A DNA stretch of 33,906 bases from an uncultured Gemmatimonadota bacterium (GTDB lineage Bacteria > Gemmatimonadota > Gemmatimonadetes > Gemmatimonadales > Gemmatimonadaceae): assembly GCA_902825965.1 (NCBI GenBank), contig CADEDA010000029.1, positions 1-33,906 on the forward strand, in the 5' to 3' direction. Position 1 is the first letter of the stretch, and every line of letters begins with the position of its first letter. Below the pieces are notes generated by a model. The model ran no database searches. It worked only from the letters and a program-made list of their open reading frames with translations, and was not told where the DNA came from. This document shows positions 1 to 7,810 of this stretch, one piece after another. Both the position numbers and the translations under genes were made by a program.

Positions 1-1252
1 GGCCGGCGCGAGAAAACAACGCGCCGTGGAACACGTGGTATGCTGCTGAAGCCCGCTGGTCACAGCGCAGCCCACCCGCCGCTGCGAACAGGGGGCGCGC
101 CGTGGGGAGCGCGAACTCCGCACGCGAGTTGAACGCGTTCGGCGCTGCTGCCTGCATGCCGGGCGAACCAGGCAGCAACGGCCCGAGCGAGGCAATTTCC
201 ACCGCTGGGGTACCCAAGTGCGGGGTTCCAAGCGCGATGCTCCCCGCCACGAGGTCTCCGGAATCGCGTGCGTCGACCACGCGAGCAACAAGCCCTCCGG
301 TGGAATGCCCCACGAGCACTACACTACGGGGCATTGGAAGTGGATTGAGGATGCGCAGCTGTTCGAGGACGTAGTCACCGAGTTCCGCGGGATCGCGATC
401 CGTGTTCAACCGCAGGACGACGATGCGCGCGTCGGGACGCTCTTCACGAAGCGCCGCGATCAAGTCCGGCCACGTTTTCGCCGACGGATCGTATCGTCCC
501 CAATCGAGGAGTGACTCGACCGGGAACTCCGTGTCCGTGACGAAGCGGTAGGTGTCACAAACGAGGTACTCCTGCAACCCATGCAACAGTACAATGGTAG
601 GCGCCGTGTTCGACGAACCCGACTGCACCACCCGAGACTGCTCTACGTCACTGCACGGGATCGTGGTGCGCCGCATGAGCGAGATGGCGCTCGCCGAGGT
701 CATCGAGAAGCGCACCACGACTGACTCGGCGGCCTTCGCAACAGCGAAGAAGCGGAGCGCACGCCGCGACGTGCCGGCGTGCCCCACCACGGCAACAGGC
801 GCGACGTGCGCCGAGGAAGGATCTCCGTTGTCAACGTGCGCCCAGACCCGAAGGCCCTCAGGAATCGCGCTCGGCGCGACGAGCGTGACCTGCGCGCGAA
901 TCGAATCAGCTCCACCGGGAGCGAGCGCGATACGAAACTGCGTCGAGCCCGAGATCGGGGCCGCGGCGTTTCCGCGGCCCTCGGAGAGCGTCAGCGCAGC
1001 GCTATAGGGCTGGCCTGACGGAACCTCCACCGTCGATCCACTGCTAAAGGTCGCGGTTCCCCCATTCCCCGTCACCGCGAGCGCGACCGTCTCCAGGCTC
1101 GAGCCACGCGGGCGGTCGTCCACGTCTGCGCGCTCGGGCTCATCGGCGCCGACGCACGAGGTGGAAACCACGAGGCTGACAGACGCGAAGAGCCCGAGCG
1201 AAAAGCGGCGGAGCAGACGAATCAGCGGTTCAACCGGGTTCCTGGATGCCAT
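1..1252 (-). CDS. Secreted alpha/beta hydrolase (lipase-like), 3' part cut by window edge
   Basis: Read on the minus strand from an ATG at 1252, the frame stays open for 417 codons to the left edge, so the C-terminus is missing. A GGAGG-like ribosome site lies about 4 bases upstream. Residues 11-33 form a signal sequence: basic RLLRR, a hydrophobic stretch, then a cysteine at 33 (STSC), a poor lipobox, so secreted or lipid-anchored is undecided. Residues 50-200 look like a beta-rich domain with no family I recognise. The hydrolase part starts near 218 with VLLHG (oxyanion region) and has the nucleophile elbow GHSTGG (Ser317), then GTPHLGTP, typical of lipases and esterases acting on acyl esters. 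The catalytic Asp and His must lie partly beyond the edge. The substrate cannot be told. It is divergent from the helix-turn-helix gene at 1514. Confidence 0.85.
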   Translation of the reverse strand, partial: MASRNPVEPLIRLLRRFSLGLFASVSLVVSTSCVGADEPERADVDDRPRGSSLETVALAVTGNGGTATFSSGSTVEVPSGQPYSAALTLSEGRGNAAAPISGSTQFRIALAPGGADSIRAQVTLVAPSAIPEGLRVWAHVDNGDPSSAHVAPVAVVGHAGTSRRALRFFAVAKAAESVVVRFSMTSASAISLMRRTTIPCSDVEQSRVVQSGSSNTAPTIVLLHGLQEYLVCDTYRFVTDTEFPVESLLDWGRYDPSAKTWPDLIAALREERPDARIVVLRLNTDRDPAELGDYVLEQLRILNPLPMPRSVVLVGHSTGGLVARVVDARDSGDLVAGSIALGTPHLGTPAVEIASLGPLLPGSPGMQAAAPNAFNSRAEFALPTARPLFAAAGGLRCDQRASAAYHVFHGALFSRAG

Positions 1253-1513
1253 GTTGCCTCCGTTTGTATTTACCCGGTCATTTCGCATTAATTATGCCAC
1301 AGGCGATATAATCCCACATTTTTCCCGCGTGTGGACCTGTCAATGTGACCTTAAACCCATTAAACTCGTGATCTACATAGACTTGCGGAACTCCAAGTGT
1401 CGAGTATCATTGGTCCATACAGTTTAATTTCAACGTCACTGGGATATATCGTACGTGGTGCGTGCGCACACTGCTGCGCTACCGCGTCGCCACCGAGCAC
1501 GACACGAGGCGCC
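1253..1513. promoter_or_regulatory. AT-rich divergent intergenic region
   Basis: This 261-base spacer separates two divergent genes and is visibly richer in A and T than its surroundings, with runs such as GCATTAATTATGCC and GGATATATC. Promoters for both directions should lie here. I could not pick a -35/-10 pair with good spacing on either strand. The plus-strand gene has a GAGG ribosome site at about 1505-1508 ahead of the ATG at 1514. Confidence 0.5.
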
Positions 1514-2635
1514 ATGAAGGGACGACCACGAACACCACCCTCGGCCTTCGCCAAAGCCGTCGCGCGCTTCTACACGGTGCAGTGCGAAGACGAATCGCTC
1601 TACGCGCGGCCGCTTGCCGCGATTTCGGCTGACGTAGGACTAACGAAGAGCACCCTGAGTCGACTGATGTCCGGGGCGCAACAGGCAACGCAGGCACAGC
1701 TGAAGAACGTTGCCGAGAATCTGGGCGCGAGATACGGACACAGAGCGGATCTGATCTTCGACCTCTATTTTTCGGTGCTCCCAGCCGACGACCCGCAGGC
1801 GATCGCGCTGTTCGTCGAGTTCCGCGAGCCGCCCGAAGCCAGCAAGGATGACGATACTGAGGGGAAGCGGCTTCTCGCCGAGGTCTCCGCGCTCATTGAG
1901 GCCGGGATGCATTACGCGATGCTGGCCCCACCTATGTCTGGAGCGCCGAGCGTCGGTGAGCCGTCCGCCGGGGCGGCAAGATCAAGCGACGCGCCCTCAC
2001 CGGGTGCTGCTGATTCCGGGGACCCGATCGTCGCGTATCTACATACGATCCATGCACAAACGGTGCTGACCTATACGCGAATCCGCCGCACCGCGATCGG
2101 GCGCGTCGTCCGGCGCTTCCTCGACCGGACGAACCAGCTTGCCGCCCGAAGCGATGAACTCATTGCAGCCGCGAGGGAGGTGGACAAGCGAATTCGACTG
2201 TACTCCTTCCACCAGGCGATTCCCTCCACCACTCCGGCGGTCGGATACAAGGTGCATTTACGCGTCAGACGGGATCCGCGAAGTGGCTCGTCCCACCGGG
2301 AGCGTTGCGACTGGAACCCTGTGCACGGACTACCTGAACATGCGCCGCTCTCACGGTTGCTCCCGCGCGCGCGCCGCGACGAAGAGATCCGAGCACTCAT
2401 TTGGCGCTACTTCCACGTCGTCGCCTTCTTCGAAATGCATGGTGCGCTTCCACAGGACAGCGCTGAAATGGCCAACTTCGCATCTGAGTTGCTCGCGAGC
2501 GAACGACCAAGCACACATCAATGGATCCCGTACGAACCGCGAGAATCCACCGTCGAGGTGGTAAAGGCATGCCTCCACAGCGCCAGCGCGGCGAGCGATT
2601 TCCTTACTCAGTCCCAACAACGGAGCGATCCTTGA
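1514..2635 (+). CDS. Helix-turn-helix protein of unknown function
   Basis: This is a 373-residue protein. The ATG at 1514 is chosen because GAGG lies 5 bases upstream; the frame is open further back to 1397 but without such a site. Residues about 32-70 read as an XRE-like helix-turn-helix: PLAAISADVGLTKSTLSRLMSG followed by a helix NVAENLGARYG. Residues 140-170 are a low-complexity Ser/Pro/Ala/Gly linker. The remainder (170-373) is mostly helical and charged and I do not recognise it. The next gene starts inside the stop codon (TTGA at 2632-2635), so the two are translationally coupled. Either a transcription factor controlling its partner or a DNA-binding subunit is plausible; the sequence does not decide. 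Confidence 0.75.
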   Translation: MKGRPRTPPSAFAKAVARFYTVQCEDESLYARPLAAISADVGLTKSTLSRLMSGAQQATQAQLKNVAENLGARYGHRADLIFDLYFSVLPADDPQAIALFVEFREPPEASKDDDTEGKRLLAEVSALIEAGMHYAMLAPPMSGAPSVGEPSAGAARSSDAPSPGAADSGDPIVAYLHTIHAQTVLTYTRIRRTAIGRVVRRFLDRTNQLAARSDELIAAAREVDKRIRLYSFHQAIPSTTPAVGYKVHLRVRRDPRSGSSHRERCDWNPVHGLPEHAPLSRLLPRARRDEEIRALIWRYFHVVAFFEMHGALPQDSAEMANFASELLASERPSTHQWIPYEPRESTVEVVKACLHSASAASDFLTQSQQRSDP

Positions 2636-3381
2636 TTTCCGCGCTCGAAGGGCAGCTGCAGGCGGCCGGCACCTCCGCACGGTTCTGGCTCACGCCCCTG
2701 TTGAACCACTCGGCCTCCGCGAGTTCCGCAGCACGTGTCGTCGAGCAGTTCTATTTCGTGAACCGAGCGTTTGTGCTCGGCCTCCCATTTTACCTTCGAA
2801 CGTTGGCGAAGGAACTCAACCGACCGTGGGATACCTCACAGAGCGCGGATCGTGAGGAGCTGGAGGAGGTGTTTGCGGCCGTCGCCAAGATCCTTGCGGA
2901 CGAAAGTCAGGCCGGAGGCGTGCACGGCGGAAGATTCCTTCATCACAACCTCTTGCTCCGGCTCGCGGAGCCATTCGGTGCTGACGCCGAAGGACTGCGC
3001 ACGGGGCGCGTGACGCCGACGGCCGCTACCACGCGCGTGGTGCACCAGATTCACTCTAGCCTGACCGATCCATGTCATATCGCCGGAGTCGCGGCAATCG
3101 CCGCAGTGGAACGAATCGCATTGCCGATGATCCTGTCGATGAAGGACTTCTTCGTGAGCGCGGCGCCCGCGTCCGGCCAATCTCCGCCCTCTGCCCATCA
3201 GCTCGAACACCTTGACCTGCACATCGCACTCGAGGTTGATCACGCGAATGAGACGCAATCGTTGGTTTCCATGGTGAGATTCAATGGTGACCTTGAGGCC
3301 GTGGCGAGGTCACACGCGCATGGCGTCGTCCAGTCATTTCATGATTTCTGGCTCCAGTTTTCGGTCGGCGCCGAAGGCTGA
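2632..3381 (+). CDS. Possible heme-oxygenase-like diiron oxidase (TenA/UndA-like fold)
   Basis: The likely start is a TTG at 2632 with GGAG at 2622-2625, giving 249 residues and a 4-base TTGA overlap with the gene upstream. An earlier ATG at 2521 would overlap that gene by 115 bases and is less likely. The protein is all-helical. Putative metal ligands sit in the helical order of heme-oxygenase-like diiron proteins: Glu38 (VVEQFYF), His104/His105 (LHHNLLLRL), Glu160 (AAVERIALP), then His197, Glu201 and His204 (LHIALEVDH). Members of that superfamily do oxidative C-C or C-N chemistry on small molecules or carrier-bound substrates. The assignment rests on fold-like pattern and ligand spacing only; a TenA-like protein without metal is the main alternative. 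Confidence 0.5.
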   Translation: MISALEGQLQAAGTSARFWLTPLLNHSASASSAARVVEQFYFVNRAFVLGLPFYLRTLAKELNRPWDTSQSADREELEEVFAAVAKILADESQAGGVHGGRFLHHNLLLRLAEPFGADAEGLRTGRVTPTAATTRVVHQIHSSLTDPCHIAGVAAIAAVERIALPMILSMKDFFVSAAPASGQSPPSAHQLEHLDLHIALEVDHANETQSLVSMVRFNGDLEAVARSHAHGVVQSFHDFWLQFSVGAEG

Positions 3382-4235
3382 CTGCTCTCCCGCAGGATGA
3401 CACGCGGACCCAGCAGCGGCGGTCGGTGCGAAGACGGGCGAGCCTGCTCTCGACTTGTCGACCCGAAGGTAGCACAGACGAGACTCGATCCGCGCGGGTC
3501 CGGTGCAGAGCCTACCTGAGGTACGCCCGGGACTCTCGTTGGGCGTCGAAGGGCCCATCCCGCAGTCCCCGCGGGCAGCACAGGCGTGGACCAGCGAGCG
3601 GAGGCGAGGAGCCCGGCATCGCAGCAACCCCGCCCGCGTCGACGAGCTTGTTCTGATCTGAGCGGAGAATGAGCCGTCCTCGATACGGCGTTCGGAACCG
3701 AGTGCAGCGGGATGCGAGTTCAGGGACAGGTACGCCCTGTCAGCGAACACCAGCGCGGGCGACCTCGCACACGCCGCGCACGGCAAGCGCGACGCGACCC
3801 CGGTCGAGGAGCGGGGTGAGCACGACCGACCTTCCCATTAACCCGTGCCCTCGATCGCATCGACACCGAGGAGTTCGCCACTATTTGAGGCCTTTCGGGC
3901 AAGACATCCTTCTCGCCGGCCTGCTGCCACACCCGGCGCGCATCCTCAGTTCGGCCAATCGGGCCCTCGCGCGGGCATGGTGTTCCCACTGTCTCCCTCC
4001 GGAACAGAGTCAACGCACCAGGAGAGGCGCCGGCCGCAAGCCGCACGCGGCGCGTCGGCGGTCGCGAGAGTTCGCCCCCCCCTGAGCCTGACCCGCGTTG
4101 GAGAGCGCGTGGATACGACCGTTAACTGGCACATACTCGCCGGCGACGTGCCAATGCGATGCGATCGCAGGTCGCGGTATTGCACCGTCCGACGTGACCA
4201 CGGGACCGACAGGTCGAGCGGGCGCGCATTCAGGC
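3382..4235. other. Long stretch with no convincing gene
   Basis: About 850 bases between the oxidase-like gene and the repeat array. Frames here are short or have compositions typical of chance reading of GC-rich DNA (Arg, Pro and Ser rich), and none has a good ribosome site with a recognisable domain. Part of it may be a decayed transposase, listed separately. I see no RNA gene or clear terminator. Confidence 0.6.
3600..3760 (-). pseudogene. Possible remnant of an IS5-like transposase
   Basis: On the minus strand one frame reads PALVFADRAYLS near 3759-3724 and RRIEDG near 3690-3673. This spacing recalls the region around the second catalytic Asp of IS5-type DDE transposases (ADxAYxS followed by a GIxDGI-like segment). 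No start, no first Asp region and no terminal repeats are seen, and the frame loses resemblance on both sides. This is a weak similarity by eye and may be chance. Confidence 0.2.
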
Positions 4236-4592
4236 GCCGTTGCAACGTAGCAAGGTGACGAAACACAGCAGAAAGACGCCGTTGCGGAGCAGGAAGCCGC
4301 CGTAGCAGCACAGGAAGGCGATGTAGCACGGCAGCAACACGACGTGGACAAGGAGCGAGGTGACACGGACGGACCGCCAGCCGAACGAGAACGGCAGCAA
4401 GCCGACTTGGCAGGTCAGCCAGGCGACGTGGATGGACCGGAAGCCGACCTGGCACAGCAGCCAGTCGACGTGGACCAACCGAAAAGCGACCTGTACCGAC
4501 CGATGGGCGACCCAGACCAACCGGCGGGCGACCTAGACCAACCGAAAGACGACGTCGCCGGCCTGCAAAGCGAGGTGGACAGCCGCCGGTCG
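4236..4592. repeat. Tandem 21-bp repeat, 17 degenerate units
   Basis: Seventeen consecutive 21-base units can be laid out without gaps from 4236 to 4592, many beginning GAC(G/C)T. In the plus frame each unit encodes a heptad of the type D-V/L-x-x-Q/P-x-x, for example DVARQQH, DLAQQPV, DVDQPKS and DLDQPKD, ending in a stop at 4596-4598. The first unit carries a TAG at 4248-4250 where the other units tend to have CAG (Gln), and the only later start is a GTG at 4344 without a clear ribosome site. The opposite strand is open too and reads as R-L-x heptads. It may be a decayed coiled-coil gene or a minisatellite. Confidence 0.75.
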
Positions 4593-4607
4593 CCCTAGAT
4601 TCGACGC

Positions 4608-5696
4608 ATGCGCACAACGCTACCCCCTCGCACGCCGACGCGAACCCGCCGCGCGCTGCCCGCCGCACTGCTCCTGACCGTCCTCCCCGCCTGCGAGCAG
4701 CCCGCCGCGCGCCGGGTCACCATGATCAGCTGCAACGCGACACTCCTCACCGTCGCCCAGGGCCCGGACAGCGTCCTGCGGCGTGTCGCGCTCGACACCG
4801 TCCCGGCGCTCAACATGGTGCAAGGTGGCCGTTGGGATGGCTGTCCCGTCGAGGCCGTCGCGTTCGACCCCGTCCGGCGAGTGGCCTTCCTCGTGCTGCC
4901 CGACCGGGCGTCCGACGACGGTGGCAAGCGCTATCACATCGCCGCCGTCCAGTTGCCGGCGCTCGAGGTGCTCGCGCGCTTCGACCTCGCCGACCAGCTG
5001 CCCACCCGCATGGAGTTCGACGCGGCGCGTGATCGGGTGCTGTTGGAGCTGCCGGAGGCGACCTCGCTGGCACTCTCCAGCCCCACCCTCACCGAGCTCC
5101 AGCGGAGTCCCGAGAGTCTTCCCCGCGATGGCGCCGCGCGCCCGGCCGCCCAGCTCTCGCCGACCCAGCACGCCACCGCCCAGCGCCTGCTCGGCGCGGA
5201 TTCCGGCGGCTACTATGCCTGGCCCGTCGCCACGTCGGACACGCACGTGTTGTTCGCCCTGCGCCTGCGCGCGGACTCGGCGCAGCGGTCGTCGGTGCTG
5301 GTGCTGGCGGAGGCGACCCGGGGCGGCGCGGCGGCCACCGTGGCGTATCCGGTGTTCGAGACGGCGCGCGGGCGCCTGACCCTGCTCGCGGACGGGCGAC
5401 ACGTGGTCGTGCAGGAGGTCGATCGCCCCATGTCCGGCCCCGCCTCGCCGATCCGCGTGACCGGCCGTGTGCAGTTCGCGGACGCGGTGAGCGGGCGTGT
5501 CCTGGGGGAGGTGCGGGACGAGCGACTTGCCGGGCCGTTCGAGCTCGTCGCGCCCATCTGCAGTTCGCCCGACGGCGAGCGCCTGTACCTGCGCAGTGCC
5601 GGGTCGGGCCTGGGGGTGCTCGTCGTGCCCATGCGGCGGTTCGTGGTGTTGCCGGCGGCTGGGCCGGTGGATCCGTCGACGGCTTGCATGTTCTGA
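4608..5696 (+). CDS. Lipoprotein, probable beta-propeller-like repeat protein
   Basis: A 362-residue protein with a basic N-terminus, a hydrophobic stretch (ALPAALLLTV) and a good lipobox LPAC with Cys29, so a lipid-anchored envelope protein. The remainder has recurring beta-strand segments with phrases such as VEAVAFDPVRRVAFLVLP, MEFDAARDRVLLELP and ICSSPDGERLYLRSAG. This resembles YVTN/WD-type propellers, in which each blade pairs a value with a data-point phrase. No catalytic residues are evident and the function is unknown. It begins just after the repeat array and is convergent with the ATPase gene ending at 5729. Confidence 0.8.
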   Translation: MRTTLPPRTPTRTRRALPAALLLTVLPACEQPAARRVTMISCNATLLTVAQGPDSVLRRVALDTVPALNMVQGGRWDGCPVEAVAFDPVRRVAFLVLPDRASDDGGKRYHIAAVQLPALEVLARFDLADQLPTRMEFDAARDRVLLELPEATSLALSSPTLTELQRSPESLPRDGAARPAAQLSPTQHATAQRLLGADSGGYYAWPVATSDTHVLFALRLRADSAQRSSVLVLAEATRGGAAATVAYPVFETARGRLTLLADGRHVVVQEVDRPMSGPASPIRVTGRVQFADAVSGRVLGEVRDERLAGPFELVAPICSSPDGERLYLRSAGSGLGVLVVPMRRFVVLPAAGPVDPSTACMF

Positions 5697-5728
5697 AGGC
5701 GGTCGGCTCCAAGGAGCCGCGCGAAGCG

Positions 5729-7726
5729 CTAGAGCCGCTCCACCCCCAGCGACGCCAGGTACTCGAACGTCTCGTCGTAATACGCCGGCACCCGCGTATG
5801 GTCACCCGCATCCCCCGGCGGCACAAACACCACCATCCCCTGCCGCGCCCGCGTGAGCAGCACGCGGTACGCATTCAGCAGGTAGCGCTGGTCCGCCTCC
5901 TTGTGGACCCGCTTCCACGCCCCGCCGTGGAACTTCCGGTGCAGCCACTCGCCGCGGCTCATTCGCAGGTCGGCGTCCCAGGTGGCACAGATCCAGTCCA
6001 GCTCGAGGCCCTGCACCTGGAACTCCGTGGCCGCGTCCTCGAGGTAGAACGACGACCGTGTGTCGTCGCGCTCGTCGAGGAACCAGTGGACCGGATCGAT
6101 GTCCACCCGCACGTCGATCGCGTGTGGCTTGAGCCGCTCGGCCTGTGACGAGGCGACGAGGCCGTAGCGTTCGCTCCCGCGGGCCTGTGCGCGCACCCAG
6201 GCCTTCGCGCGGTCGAGATCGCGGGTGATCACGAGCGGATACCGCGGGCGCAGCTCCTTGTACAGCGCGCGCGCCGCATCGTGATCGTGGTCCAGCACCG
6301 CCTTCACGAATCCAGAGACCCGTTCGGCGCGGAATGAGCGCATGGAGACCGAGAGATGCAGGTCGTCGCTCCAGACCACGTGGGCGCGGCCGCTGAGGGC
6401 CTTGATGGCCTCGCCCGCGCCGAACTCGGTGTCGGTGAGCCGGCTGGAGATGTAGACATGCCAGTGCGGAAAAGCATCCCGCACCGCGTCGAGCCAGGCC
6501 TGAATGCCGGCCTCGCCGTCGTGGATCTCCTGCCCGCCGCCCACCAGACACACCGCCACCGCCCAGTCGGGGTGGCGATCCATATAAGAGAGCTGGAACT
6601 CGGGCTCCGACATCTTGAAGTCCGGGATCCCCTTCTTGCCCTTCATGAAGCGCGCGGTCTTCTCGCGATTCCAGGCGCGTTGCGCTTCGTCGAAGACGAC
6701 CACGTGGTCCACCGGCGGCGCGTTTGGGTCTCGAATGCCGTCGTCGCGGAAGTGGTGCACGTTCTGGATGAACGGCTTCACCTGCTGCCCCACTTCCTTC
6801 TTGGTGACGCGCTGCTTCTCGAGCTTGAGCCGCGTGACCTCGTCGCGGGTGAGTGCCTCGTGCAGCACCTTCACGAGCGGGCCGTTGCCTGAGAGGAAGA
6901 CGGCGTGGGTCGGATCCTCCGTCACGGCGCGCCGGTGCCGAGTGGCGATGTTGAGCCCAACGAGCGTCTTCCCCGCCCCGGGGACACCGGTGACGAACAC
7001 GATGGCCTTCCACCCGTTCCGCTGCGCTTCGGCGATCACCTGCTCCACCGTGCGAGACGTGACGCCGAGGTTCTTGGCGCTGGCGGAGCTTCGGGAGATG
7101 GCCTCGACCGAGTGGCGCGCGTAGAGTGCGCGCGCGGCCTGGACGATGGTCGGTGTGGGTTCGTACGCCGCTCGGCCCCACGTCTCGCCGTCCAGCGCGG
7201 GACCATCAGCGCGGGCGATTGCGTCGAGCACTGCTTTCCGAAGGCCCTCGGCGTTCACGCGCCGAGGTGGGCGCACTCCGTCGGCGTGGGGCGCGGGCCA
7301 ATCGGCGTCGGACCGGGTTGCCTCGGTTGCGACCAAGAGCGGGAAGATTGAGGCGCTGTGGCTGCCCCGGTGGAAGTTCTTCAGGTCGAGGGCGTAGTCC
7401 CACGCCTGCTCGAGGTCTGCCGGCAAGTACTTGGTCGCGCCGACCTTGAACTCGATGGGGATGACTGCGCTGCCGCTGACTACGACGGCGTCGATTCGGC
7501 TGCCAAGTCGGGGGACGTCGAACTCGAGGAAGAGGTGGCCCGACACTCCAGCGACGGCAGTGCGCAAGAACTCCACTTCGTCAGCCCATGCGCGGACTTG
7601 CGCGGGGTCGACGGCTCCGCGGCTAGCCTGGGTGAGTGCTCCTACGATCTCGTTGGCGGAGGTCGGGAGGAAGGACTCGATGGGGGCGGCGTAGTAGGCG
7701 GAGGTGCGGGAGGCGGTGTCGGGCAC
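5729..7726 (-). CDS. PD-(D/E)XK domain fused to DUF2075 helicase-like ATPase
   Basis: A 665-residue protein from a GTG at 7726 with a weak purine-rich site upstream. Residues 60-100 carry a PD-(D/E)XK-type nuclease core: Asp79 in SRIDAVVVSG and Glu92-x-Lys94 in IPIEFKVG. The second part is a DUF2075 (superfamily 1-like) motor: Walker A GVPGAGKT at 247-254, Walker B-like VVVFDEAQRAW at 342-352, the AVCLVGGGQEI motif, and near the C-terminus FQVQGLELDWICATWD and NAYRVLLTRARQGMVVFVP. DUF2075 proteins occur widely in defence loci. Predicted role: nucleic-acid translocation coupled to cleavage. It is the last gene of the minus-strand defence run, 84 bases after its upstream neighbour. Confidence 0.85.
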   Translation of the reverse strand: MPDTASRTSAYYAAPIESFLPTSANEIVGALTQASRGAVDPAQVRAWADEVEFLRTAVAGVSGHLFLEFDVPRLGSRIDAVVVSGSAVIPIEFKVGATKYLPADLEQAWDYALDLKNFHRGSHSASIFPLLVATEATRSDADWPAPHADGVRPPRRVNAEGLRKAVLDAIARADGPALDGETWGRAAYEPTPTIVQAARALYARHSVEAISRSSASAKNLGVTSRTVEQVIAEAQRNGWKAIVFVTGVPGAGKTLVGLNIATRHRRAVTEDPTHAVFLSGNGPLVKVLHEALTRDEVTRLKLEKQRVTKKEVGQQVKPFIQNVHHFRDDGIRDPNAPPVDHVVVFDEAQRAWNREKTARFMKGKKGIPDFKMSEPEFQLSYMDRHPDWAVAVCLVGGGQEIHDGEAGIQAWLDAVRDAFPHWHVYISSRLTDTEFGAGEAIKALSGRAHVVWSDDLHLSVSMRSFRAERVSGFVKAVLDHDHDAARALYKELRPRYPLVITRDLDRAKAWVRAQARGSERYGLVASSQAERLKPHAIDVRVDIDPVHWFLDERDDTRSSFYLEDAATEFQVQGLELDWICATWDADLRMSRGEWLHRKFHGGAWKRVHKEADQRYLLNAYRVLLTRARQGMVVFVPPGDAGDHTRVPAYYDETFEYLASLGVERL

Positions 7727-7810
7727 GCCTTATGTTGAGGGCGTGCACGGGAGATCGCCAGGTGCCGGCTCCATTGCGACAATCGCGGTCTGCCGGTGCT
7801 GCCAGTCGGT

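Noticed and set aside
552-1018. Small plus-strand frames in the first kilobase
   Set aside because: They are shadows of the edge-truncated hydrolase gene on the other strand, which has a signal sequence and GHSTGG motif.
1339-1365. TTGACA on the minus strand as a -35 box for the hydrolase gene
   Set aside because: The only TATA-like element (TTATAT) is about 26 bases further on, too far for a sigma-70 promoter.
4236-4592. CRISPR array
   Set aside because: Units are 21 bases, contiguous and degenerate, with no alternation of constant repeat and unique spacer and no cas genes.
3946-4668. A 240-codon minus-strand frame across the 21-bp repeat
   Set aside because: It is open only because the repeat is in phase; no ribosome site or known domain, and it runs into the start of the lipoprotein gene. 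Kept only as an alternative reading of the repeat.
5704-5717. GGCTCC-AA-GGAGCC palindrome between convergent genes as a terminator
   Set aside because: The loop is only two bases and no T-run follows on either strand.
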